Below are positions 1-5,156 of a stretch of DNA of 6,275 nt, piece by piece. A program made the position numbers and the translations under genes. How positions within the stretch are numbered: position 1 is the stretch's first letter; each line of letters starts with the position of its first letter. Origin of the DNA: an uncultured Oscillospiraceae bacterium (GTDB taxonomy: Bacteria; Bacillota; Clostridia; Oscillospirales; Oscillospiraceae); assembly GCA_934659415.1 (NCBI GenBank), contig CAKUHW010000064.1, forward strand, positions 1 to 6,275. Reading direction: 5' to 3'. The notes beneath the pieces were generated by a model, which did no database searches, was not told where the DNA came from, and worked only from the letters and a program-made list of their open reading frames with translations.

Positions 1-694
1 CCTTGTACTCGTTGGAGCGATAGGGCTGATGGAACTTCATTGGCTTGTGGAAGGGCACGTCGGGGGCGGCGTCGGCCCGCTTCTGGTAGCTGGCCTTGTC
101 GGACACGGCGCCCTTGTCGTCCACCCAGCTCTTGTAGTAGTCGCAGCGCAGATCACGCCACCACTTCAGGTGCCAGATCTTCCACACGCCGTCGATCTTG
201 ATGAAGTCGGCGCTGTACTTGCCCCAGCACCAGTAGGCGCTCATTTTGGCCTGGCCGGGCTTGTAGCACTCGGGGGGCACGTGGGAGTGGTCCTCGTAGT
301 AGGTCTCCAGGCCGGGGGACATGAACACGCCCCGGGCGGTCTTGCCGTCCTCGGCCACCTCGATGTAGGGGGTGGTGATGCAGTGCATGAAGAAGGCGCC
401 CTTGGCAAAGCGGGCGGAGCCCAGGATCTTCAGGAACACGGTCTCGATCCCCTCCCGGCCCACAAATACGCCGGAGTCGCCCACGTCCATGCTCACATCG
501 GGCATCTCCAGGGCGAACAGCTCGATCTTCTTGGGGAAGAGGATGGGGTAGTGCAGGTACTCATAGGAGCAGAGGGTCTTTTGGATCTCCTCCACATCGC
601 GCAGCCGCTGCAGCTCCCGGTGATCGGCTTCCTGCTGGGCCAGCCGCTGCTGCAGCTCCTCCACCTGGCGGGAGAGTTCTTCCAATGTTGCCAT
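1..694 (-). CDS. SnoaL/NTF2-like family protein, C-terminus outside the window
   Basis: Function unknown beyond the fold. 231 codons are visible and the frame is still open at position 1. Residues 1-35 are a heptad-like, Leu/Glu/Gln-rich coiled coil, followed by RDVEEIQKTLCSYEY (32-46), the helix that typically opens SnoaL_4-type domains. A beta-rich core follows, with GVFVGREGIETVF (75-87), FFMHCITTPYIEV (101-113) and GVWKIWHLKWWRD (169-181), the last being the usual strand that ends the cone. Tyr44 and His104 sit where NTF2-fold dehydratases such as BaiE carry active-site Tyr and His; that alignment is from memory. The Trp/Tyr-rich tail after residue 181 (DYYKSWVDD) is longer than in a minimal SnoaL domain. 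The ATG at 694 is chosen because AGGAGG lies 9 bases upstream. The gene has its own promoter and no visible operon partner. It could be a dehydratase, an isomerase or a non-catalytic ligand-binding protein. Family is fairly sure, substrate unknown. Confidence 0.8.
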   Translation of the reverse strand, partial: MATLEELSRQVEELQQRLAQQEADHRELQRLRDVEEIQKTLCSYEYLHYPILFPKKIELFALEMPDVSMDVGDSGVFVGREGIETVFLKILGSARFAKGAFFMHCITTPYIEVAEDGKTARGVFMSPGLETYYEDHSHVPPECYKPGQAKMSAYWCWGKYSADFIKIDGVWKIWHLKWWRDLRCDYYKSWVDDKGAVSDKASYQKRADAAPDVPFHKPMKFHQPYRSNEYK

Positions 695-723
695 TTGTCT
701 TGCCTCCTGATGTTCATGTTGGG

Positions 724-755
724 TGTTCGTGCGAATGAACAAAACCGGGCCCGGT
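724..755 (-). promoter_or_regulatory. Two palindromes in the leader of the SnoaL-like gene (possible operator)
   Basis: ACCGGGCCCGGT at 744-755 is a perfect 12-base palindrome. Next to it, positions 724-741 form an 18-base imperfect palindrome with arms TGTTC and GAACA (14 of 18 positions symmetric). Both lie between the inferred transcription start and the ribosome binding site, where a repressor site or RNA hairpin would act. No known regulator motif is recognised. Confidence 0.35.
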
Positions 756-774
756 CCTTTCATTTCATGTGTGC

Positions 775-803
775 ATGATAACAAAGAACGGCCGCGGTGT
801 AAA
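775..803 (-). promoter_or_regulatory. Sigma-A-type promoter of the SnoaL-like gene
   Basis: Reading the minus strand, TTTACA (803-798) is followed after exactly 17 bases by TATCAT (780-775). This puts transcription start near 768 and gives a leader of roughly 75 bases before the ATG at 694. The upstream flank (804-840) is AT-rich against a GC-rich background, as expected upstream of a promoter. Confidence 0.6.
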
Positions 804-910
804 ATACCGTAACAGTATTATTTGATAACCAAAATCTATGGCGACCAGTGAGAGACATGGCACAGAACTTGCGTCGCGCCCGCGCGCGAGCCGAGAAAAA
901 GGCAGAAAAA

Positions 911-931
911 AGCTCCCCCGCGAGAGGGAGC
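911..931. repeat. 21-base hairpin repeat, copy 1
   Basis: A 21-base sequence that recurs identically at 1137-1157. It folds with stem GCTCCC (912-917) and GGGAGC (926-931) around the 8-base loop CCGCGAGA. It marks the left edge of the hairpin cluster. Confidence 0.75.
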
Positions 932-935
932 ACAG

Positions 936-969
936 CCCGTCAAAAAACTTAAGGGCGTTTTTTGACGGG
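936..969. other. Perfect 13-bp inverted repeat (hairpin)
   Basis: The arm CCCGTCAAAAAAC (936-948) and its exact reverse complement (957-969) enclose the 8-base loop TTAAGGGC. The stem has no mismatch. On either strand the 3' arm holds a run of six T followed by GACGGG, so the T run is inside the stem and not after it. It is therefore not a textbook rho-independent terminator, though such an extended stem could still pause or protect an RNA. Both strands read almost the same because of the symmetry. Confidence 0.65.
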
Positions 970-995
970 TAAGTTGCAGTCCGCCACGCGCACGC

Positions 996-1021
996 AATGT
1001 CTCCCTAAGGGCGTCGACATT
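996..1021. other. Short hairpin in the cluster
   Basis: AATGTC (996-1001) pairs with GACATT (1016-1021) around a 14-base loop containing CTAAGGGCGT. Most of that loop text (TAAGGGCGT) also occurs at 950-958 in the loop and stem of the neighbouring 13-bp hairpin. The stem is short, so on its own this is weak; it is listed because it is part of a continuous series. Confidence 0.35.
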
Positions 1022-1046
1022 TCGCACACTTGCGGCCTGAGAAGTG

Positions 1047-1077
1047 TTTTCTGCCACGCACATGTCGCGGCAGAAAA
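1047..1077. other. 9-bp hairpin in the cluster
   Basis: TTTTCTGCC (1047-1055) pairs exactly with GGCAGAAAA (1069-1077) around a 13-base loop. Neither strand has a T run following the stem, so a terminator role is not supported. Confidence 0.55.
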
Positions 1078-1085
1078 CGGATTTT

Positions 1086-1115
1086 AGAGTATTCGCCGCT
1101 GCGGCGGCGAACTCT
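1086..1115. other. GC-rich hairpin with bulge
   Basis: AGAGT (1086-1090) pairs with ACTCT (1111-1115). Beyond a two-base bulge (1091-1092), TCGCCGC (1093-1099) pairs with GCGGCGA (1104-1110) around the four-base loop TGCG. This gives 12 base pairs in total. Confidence 0.55.
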
Positions 1116-1135
1116 GCGAGGCTTTTTAGCAGTCT

Positions 1136-1159
1136 CAGCTCCCCCGCGAGAGGGAGCTG
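1136..1159. repeat. 21-base hairpin repeat, copy 2
   Basis: Positions 1137-1157 are identical to 911-931. Here the stem is two pairs longer, CAGCTCCC (1136-1143) with GGGAGCTG (1152-1159), around the same loop. It marks the right edge of the cluster, so the three or four other hairpins sit between matching ends in direct orientation. Confidence 0.7.
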
Positions 1160-1177
1160 CAATGCCCCTGAGTTCTT

Positions 1178-1314
1178 AAGCTCTCTTGTGCAAGGGAAGC
1201 TGGCAGCGCGCAGCGCTGACTGAGGGGTTGTCACCATGGCCGCCCGCCTTTGGTCCGGTGACAATCCCCCCTGTCGGCAAAGGACGCCGACTGTCCCCCT
1301 TTACACAAGGGGGG
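1178..1314. repeat. Palindromic intergenic element, copy 1
   Basis: In order: a left hairpin around AAGCTCTCTTGTGCA (1178-1192); a CAGCGC/GCGCTG hairpin (1204-1218); an outer stem, 1222-1235 with 1257-1270, of 14 positions with one G-T wobble and one A-C mismatch; a GTCGGC/GCCGAC hairpin with 7-base loop (1273-1291); and a CCCCCTT/AAGGGGG hairpin (1295-1313). The same order recurs in copy 2. Short palindromic dispersed repeats of this look are, from memory, common between genes in Oscillospiraceae; no named family is claimed. It carries no protein-coding signal. Confidence 0.6.
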
Positions 1315-1387
1315 CATGGGCTTGGCAGAGCCCTTGCCCTACGGGTGCGCAGCACTCAAAATTGGCAGGTCAAAGGGCTGCTCCCTC

Positions 1388-1626
1388 AAGCTCCCCTGTG
1401 CATCGTCGGCGCAAAGTCCGCTCTGCTGGGTTCGTTTGGGGACCCCATGGCTGTCAGCGAAGCTGACTGAGGGATTGTTGCCGAGGAGGAGAAGAACGCG
1501 GGCCGATGAGGACATCGGCCCCTACGGCCGGAGCAAGGCCCACGGCAGTAAACGGCGGCCCGGTGACGATCCCCCTGCCGCCGCAAGGGCCGCGGCGACG
1601 TTTCCCCCTTTACGCAAAGGGGGAAA
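1388..1626. repeat. Palindromic intergenic element, copy 2 (diverged, with insertions)
   Basis: It starts AAGCTCCCCTGTGCA (1388-1402; 13 of 15 bases match copy 1). After about 48 unrelated bases come a GTCAGC/GCTGAC hairpin with loop GAA (1453-1467) and an outer stem, 1469-1482 with 1562-1575, with three wobbles and the same A-C mismatch as copy 1. Next are a CGCCGC/GCGGCG hairpin with 7-base loop (1579-1597) and an 11-bp perfect hairpin (1601-1611 with 1616-1626, loop ACGC). The outer-stem loop is enlarged to 79 bases and carries an extra 9-bp hairpin, GGGCCGATG/CATCGGCCC (1500-1521). It lies in the same orientation as copy 1, about 210 bases away. Confidence 0.6.
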
Positions 1627-1645
1627 AACCTTTGGCCTGCCGCTC

Positions 1646-1668
1646 TGCCCGCAGCGGCGTGCGGGGCA
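1646..1668 (-). other. GC-rich hairpin downstream of the radical SAM gene
   Basis: TGCCCGCA (1646-1653) pairs with 1660-1668 (eight pairs and one bulged G) around a six-base loop. It begins 20 bases past the radical SAM stop codon, where the end of the mutY operon transcript would be expected. No T run follows on the minus strand, so it is at best an atypical terminator or a 3'-end stabilising hairpin. An alternative pairing (1639-1644 with 1653-1658) is also possible. Confidence 0.35.
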
Positions 1669-1688
1669 AAACAGGCGGGGGGCAGATC

Positions 1689-2570
1689 TCACAGCTCCAT
1701 GTGGGCAAAGTCCGGAACAAAACCCTCGCCCACGGAGCCCAGGTCCTGCACATAGCCCGCAAGTCCCAGGGCGGCCATATAATCCCGGGCGGCGCGCACC
1801 TCGGAGGGGCGCAGCGGCCGGCGCAGCTCCGGGCAGTCCTCCAGCGCTCCCATGGGGGTGTACTGGGCCATGAGGGAGAAGCCCACCGCCCCGGCGGGAA
1901 ACTGCTCTGCCACCCAGTCCATCACCAGCTTGGCCTCCGCCGTGTGGCCGGGCAGCAGCAGGTGGCGGATGAGCACGCCGCTTTTCAGAAGGCCGTCCTC
2001 CCCGAAGCGCATGGGTCCCCGCTGGCGGTACATCTCCAGAATGGCCTCCCTGGCCGCCCGGGGATAGTCCTCCGCGCCGGAGCAGCGCCGGGCGAGCGCC
2101 GGCGTCACATACTTCAGGTCGGGCAGGTAGATGTCCACCTTTCCCTCCAGCAGCCGCAGGGCCTCCGCCTTCTCATAGCCGCCGCTGTTCCACACCACCG
2201 GCAGTCCCCCCGGCACCGGCCGGTCCAGCACATGGGCCAGCACATGGGTGAACTGGGTGGGGGTCACCAGCTCGATGCAGTGCACCCCCTGATCGGCCAG
2301 GCGCTGAAAGAGGCGGTACAGCCCGTCGGCATCGGTATCGCGCCCCAGACCCTCCCGGCTGATGGCCGCATTCTGGCAGAACACGCACCGCAGGGTGCAC
2401 CCGGAGAAGAATACCGTGCCCGCCCCCCGGGTGCCGGACAGGCAGGGCTCCTCCCACATGTGGGGATAGCCCCCCGCCAGCCGGGGGACGGCGGGCATGG
2501 CGCAGAAGCCCTCGCCATGGCTCTCGTCCCGCAGGGCCCCGCAGTTTCGCGGGCAGAGGGTGCAGATCAT
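1689..2570 (-). CDS. Radical SAM protein, PflA-activase-like (PflX/COG1313 type)
   Basis: A 293-residue radical SAM enzyme expected to bind a 4Fe-4S cluster and cleave S-adenosylmethionine; its substrate is unknown. The signature Cys58-x3-Cys62-x2-Cys65 (CTLRCVFCQN) is the pyruvate-formate-lyase-activase variant. The N-terminus carries a second cysteine set, Cys3, Cys6, Cys10 and Cys23, in CTLCPRNCG and GEGFC, as in COG1313 and AmrS-like proteins. WNSGGYE (127-133) and the later strands DIYLPDLKY (146-154) and IRHLLLPGH (201-209) fit the TIM-barrel core. The ATG at 2570 is preferred over one 17 codons upstream because it begins right at CTLCPRNCG and its ATGA overlaps the tdk stop, implying translational coupling; no good Shine-Dalgarno precedes it. 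Last gene of the apparent mutY-tdk operon. Family is confident, function open. Confidence 0.88.
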   Translation of the reverse strand: MICTLCPRNCGALRDESHGEGFCAMPAVPRLAGGYPHMWEEPCLSGTRGAGTVFFSGCTLRCVFCQNAAISREGLGRDTDADGLYRLFQRLADQGVHCIELVTPTQFTHVLAHVLDRPVPGGLPVVWNSGGYEKAEALRLLEGKVDIYLPDLKYVTPALARRCSGAEDYPRAAREAILEMYRQRGPMRFGEDGLLKSGVLIRHLLLPGHTAEAKLVMDWVAEQFPAGAVGFSLMAQYTPMGALEDCPELRRPLRPSEVRAARDYMAALGLAGYVQDLGSVGEGFVPDFAHMEL

Positions 2571-3148
2571 CGCGCGGGACCGTCCGGACCCAGGTCGCCG
2601 GCCTTCCAGTGGCGGCGGCACAGGCCGATGTAGCAGTCGTTGGCGCCCAGCACCACCTGGGCCCCTTCCTTGAGCACGGTGCCGTGCTCGTCAAAACGGG
2701 CGTTGCAGGTGGCCTTGCGGCCGCACCAGCAGATGGTCTTGATCTCCTCGATGATGTCGGCGCAGGCCAGCAGCGCCCGGGACCCGGGGAAGAGCTCTCC
2801 CCGGAAGTCCGCCCGCAGCCCGTAGCAGATCACCGGCACGTTCAGCTCGTCCACCAGGTCCGTCAGGTAGTCCACCTGTGCCTTTGTGAGAAACTGCGCC
2901 TCGTCCACAATGATGCACTGATAGTCCCGGATGTCCGCCTCGTCCATGGCCTGAAGGTCCTCAAACCACACACAGGGATAGGTCAGGCCGATGCGGGAGC
3001 CCACCACGGGCTTCCCCTCCCGCTGGTCCATGACCGGCTTGACCATCAGGGCCTTCTGGCCCCGCTCCTCGTAGTTGTAGCGCACCATCAGCGCGTTGGC
3101 GGACTTGCTGGAGCCCATCACGCCGTACCGGAAATAGAGCTTCGCCAT
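2567..3148 (-). CDS. tdk: Thymidine kinase
   Basis: Cytosolic salvage enzyme that phosphorylates thymidine with ATP to give dTMP. The length, 193 residues, is normal for bacterial type II thymidine kinases. Visible motifs are the P-loop GVMGSSKS (9-16), the Walker B/catalytic segment IIVDEAQFL (79-87) with Glu83 as the likely base, the substrate lasso region YGLRADFRGELFPGS (109-123), and zinc-ribbon ligand candidates Cys140, Cys142, Cys177 and His180 (ICWCG and CRRH). The ATG at 3148 follows AGGAGG by 8 bases. It begins 30 bp after the mutY stop and its TGA overlaps the ATG of the radical SAM gene, so the three are probably cotranscribed. The final ten or so residues (Gly/Pro-rich) look like an unstructured tail. 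Confidence 0.96.
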   Translation of the reverse strand: MAKLYFRYGVMGSSKSANALMVRYNYEERGQKALMVKPVMDQREGKPVVGSRIGLTYPCVWFEDLQAMDEADIRDYQCIIVDEAQFLTKAQVDYLTDLVDELNVPVICYGLRADFRGELFPGSRALLACADIIEEIKTICWCGRKATCNARFDEHGTVLKEGAQVVLGANDCYIGLCRRHWKAGDLGPDGPAR

Positions 3149-3178
3149 TTTCCTCTCCTCCTGTTTTTCCCGGGAGCC

Positions 3179-4225
3179 CTACCGCTCCGGGGCCGTATCC
3201 ATTCGTTCCAGCGCCAGCCGGGTGACGGCCTCAAAGGCGCTGGGGATGGCGTAGCGGTCCAGAAGCTCCCCTCTGTCCGCCCACACCCAGCCCTCCGGCA
3301 GGCTGCCGTCCGCCGCCGTGACCACCCGGACCGTCAGATGCCATTCCACATGGGTGAAGATGTGCCTGGCCGTGCAGCCGAACGCTTCCGCCGCCGGGAC
3401 GATCTCCGGCGGGAGCACCTCCCCCGCCGTGCCGTTGGGGTATTCCCACAGACTGGCCAGCAGGCCCCTGGGCGGCCGCTGCCGCAGGGCCGCCCTGTCC
3501 CCGCGGAGAATAAGCCAGACCGTCCGCTCCTCCACCCGCCGGGCCTTCTTCGCCGCCTTCACAGGCAGCAGGCCGACGCGGTCCTCCGCCAGGGCGCGGC
3601 AGAACTCCCGGGCGGGGCAGCGCGCGCACAGGGGCGCGCCATTGGGCAGGCACACCACGGCCCCCAGCTCCATCATGGCCTGGGTGAAGGCCCCGGCGCT
3701 GTGCAGGGGGATCACGGCGGTCAGAGCCCGGGTCACCCGCTTTTTCATGGCGGGAGATGCAATGTCCCCGTCGTCGCCGGTGAGGCGGCTCACCACCCGC
3801 AGCACGTTCCCGTCCACCGCGGGCACCGGCTGGCCGAAGGCGATGGAGCAGATGGCCCCGGCGGTGTAGTCTCCCACGCCCTTCAGGGCGCGCACGCTCT
3901 CATAGTCCGACGGGAATACCCCGTCGTGCTCCTCCATGATCTGCCGGGCCGCCGCCTGAAGGTTGCGGGCCCGGTTGTAGTACCCCAGGCCCTGCCACAG
4001 CTTCAGCAGCTTCTCCTCCTCCAGGGCGGCCAGCGCCGCCACATCGGGGGCGGCGGCCAGGAACCGGCGGTAGTAGTCCAGCACCGCCGCCACCCGGGTC
4101 TGCTGGAGCATGATCTCCGACAGCCAGACGTGGTAGGGCGTGGGGTCGTCCCGCCAGGGAAGGCGCCGGGCATTGTCCCGGTACCACTCCAGCAGGGGAA
4201 TGGGCAGCTGCTCCAGAGGGGTCAT
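3179..4225 (-). CDS. mutY: A/G-specific adenine DNA glycosylase
   Basis: Base-excision repair enzyme that removes adenine mispaired with 8-oxoguanine. It has 348 residues, the usual size. The N-terminal domain has Glu37 in SEIMLQQT, the helix-hairpin-helix LKGVGDYTAGAI (114-125) and catalytic Asp138 in VDGN (137-140). The 4Fe-4S cluster cysteines are 192, 200, 203 and 209, with seven residues in the first gap where E. coli MutY has six. From about 231 on is the NUDIX-like domain that reads 8-oxoguanine, with HIFTH (288-292) at the site of the Phe-Ser-His loop, so Ser is replaced by Thr. The start at 4225 is chosen because GAGG lies 8 bases upstream and MTPLEQL leads directly into the domain; the ATG at 4327 would place the promoter inside the gene. 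First gene of the mutY-tdk-radical SAM operon, divergent from recO. Confidence 0.97.
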   Translation of the reverse strand: MTPLEQLPIPLLEWYRDNARRLPWRDDPTPYHVWLSEIMLQQTRVAAVLDYYRRFLAAAPDVAALAALEEEKLLKLWQGLGYYNRARNLQAAARQIMEEHDGVFPSDYESVRALKGVGDYTAGAICSIAFGQPVPAVDGNVLRVVSRLTGDDGDIASPAMKKRVTRALTAVIPLHSAGAFTQAMMELGAVVCLPNGAPLCARCPAREFCRALAEDRVGLLPVKAAKKARRVEERTVWLILRGDRAALRQRPPRGLLASLWEYPNGTAGEVLPPEIVPAAEAFGCTARHIFTHVEWHLTVRVVTAADGSLPEGWVWADRGELLDRYAIPSAFEAVTRLALERMDTAPER

Positions 4226-4256
4226 ACAGATATCCTCGCACAAATTTATTTTTCTC

Positions 4257-4285
4257 AATATAGCATAGGCGGCGGCATTTTTCAA
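4257..4285 (-). promoter_or_regulatory. Promoter of the mutY operon
   Basis: On the minus strand, TTGAAA (4285-4280), 17 bases, then TATATT (4262-4257), preceded by TGC, which makes an extended -10 box. The expected start is near 4250, leaving a leader of about 25 bases that contains GAGG before the mutY ATG. Confidence 0.72.
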
Positions 4286-4332
4286 CGGCGGAGCGAAAAT
4301 CCGCGCCCTGCGGAAAAAAGTGCGCATTTCCT

Positions 4333-4362
4333 TTGCCAGAAGGCTCTATCCCGTGCTATACT
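4333..4362 (+). promoter_or_regulatory. Promoter of recO
   Basis: TTGCCA (4333-4338), 18 bases, then TATACT (4357-4362), preceded by TGC (extended -10). The expected start is near 4369, only about 20 bases before the ATG, just enough for the GGGAGG ribosome binding site at 4375-4380. Its -35 box lies 47 bp from that of mutY, back to back. Confidence 0.72.
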
Positions 4363-4388
4363 GGGGAAAAGGAAGGGAGGCGGCGGCC

Positions 4389-5147
4389 ATGGACCTGACC
4401 ACCAACGCGCTGGTCCTGCGGGAGGTCAGCTACAAGGAATCGGATAAGATCCTCACCGTGCTCACGCCGGGGGAGGGCAGACTTACCGTGTCCGCCCGGG
4501 GCTGCCGCAAAAAGAACAGCCCCATCTCCGCCGCCAGTCAGCTGCTGGTGTGGTCGGAGATGACGCTGTATCAGTATCAGGGCCGCTGGGCCCTCCGGGA
4601 GGCCTCCACGCTGCGCGCCTTCGACGGCGTGCGCTCTGACCTGGACGCGCTGGCCCTGGCCAGCTACCTGGCCGAGGTGACCGAGGCCCTGTGCGGCGAG
4701 GGGCAGGAGGAGGGCGGACTGCTGCCCCTGATGCTCAACAGTCTCCACGCCCTGGAGCGCCTGCCATGCCCGCAGGAGCTGGTGAAGACCGCCTTCGAGT
4801 GGCGCGCTATGGCCCTGGCGGGCTACGCCCCGGCGGCGGAGGGGTGCGCCGTGTGCGGCCGGGCCGATCCGGAGGAGCCCCGCCTCCATCTCGCCGCCGG
4901 GGCGCTGCACTGCGCCGGATGCCGGGCCGCCCTGGGAGACGGCGTGTCCATGCCCCTGACCCCCGCCGCCCTGGCCGCTCTGCGCCACTTTCTCTGGGGG
5001 GACCCCAAGCGGCTGTTTTCCGTCCGGCTGGACGGGCAGTCCCTCTCCCTCCTGGGGGATGCCAGCGAGGCCTATCTCATGACCTGCCTGGAGCGCGGCT
5101 TCCGCACCCTGGATTTCTGCAAGTCCCTGCGGCGCGCGCCCCGGTAG
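4389..5147 (+). CDS. recO: DNA repair protein RecO
   Basis: Recombination mediator that, with RecR (and RecF), helps load RecA onto SSB-coated single-stranded DNA and anneals strands. It has 252 residues, normal for Bacillota RecO. The N-terminal OB fold is recognisable from NALVLREVSYKESDKILTVL (7-26) and the basic segment RGCRKKNS (37-44). The helical domain includes the FEWRAMALAGYAP region (136-148). The zinc finger is Cys153-x2-Cys156 and Cys175-x2-Cys178. The start at 4389 is chosen because GGGAGG ends 8 bases upstream and MDLTTNALVLRE is the typical RecO beginning; the upstream ATG at 4320 would place the promoter inside the gene. Monocistronic as far as seen: the next gene is convergent, 9 bp away. 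Confidence 0.95.
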   Translation: MDLTTNALVLREVSYKESDKILTVLTPGEGRLTVSARGCRKKNSPISAASQLLVWSEMTLYQYQGRWALREASTLRAFDGVRSDLDALALASYLAEVTEALCGEGQEEGGLLPLMLNSLHALERLPCPQELVKTAFEWRAMALAGYAPAAEGCAVCGRADPEEPRLHLAAGALHCAGCRAALGDGVSMPLTPAALAALRHFLWGDPKRLFSVRLDGQSLSLLGDASEAYLMTCLERGFRTLDFCKSLRRAPR

Positions 5148-5156
5148 ACGCGCCCC

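Larger units (their letters stand above)
804..1688. other. Gene-free, hairpin-rich intergenic region
   Basis: No open frame here looks like a protein gene. The frames present run through hairpin repeats, lack good ribosome binding sites and resemble no family. The region divides into a short lead-in containing CGCGCGCG (881-888), a hairpin cluster (911-1159), and two diverged copies of a palindromic element (1178-1314 and 1388-1626), followed by a further GC hairpin (1646-1668). No tRNA, rRNA or recognised riboswitch was found. It separates two genes read on the same strand: the radical SAM gene ends at 1689 and the SnoaL-like gene's promoter begins at 803. Confidence 0.7.

Noticed and set aside
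29..778. 249-codon plus-strand frame opposite the SnoaL-like gene
   Set aside because: The minus-strand reading has clear family motifs, a ribosome binding site and a promoter; this frame is its antisense, with a Gly/Val/Leu/His-biased composition.
881..888. Alternating CG tract as a Z-DNA signal
   Set aside because: Only eight bases long in a GC-rich genome; expected by chance.
936..969. Rho-independent terminator at the 13-bp hairpin
   Set aside because: The T run is inside the stem and is followed by GACGGG, and no gene ends close by on either strand.
836..1264. 142-codon minus-strand frame in the intergenic region
   Set aside because: It runs through the hairpin cluster and the first repeat copy, has no convincing start site and no recognisable domain.
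911..1626. CRISPR array
   Set aside because: Repeats are few, of different lengths and irregularly spaced, with no uniform spacers and no cas genes; the units are hairpins of several kinds.
1506..2633. 375-codon plus-strand frame opposite the radical SAM gene
   Set aside because: It is a mirror of the real minus-strand gene and begins inside the palindromic repeat; its composition is that of an antisense shadow.
2609..4447. 612-codon open frame on the plus strand across tdk and mutY
   Set aside because: It lies antisense to two certain genes, has a low-complexity Gly/Pro/His/Arg/Gln composition, no family resemblance and no ribosome binding site. Long antisense frames without stops are a by-product of GC-rich third codon positions.
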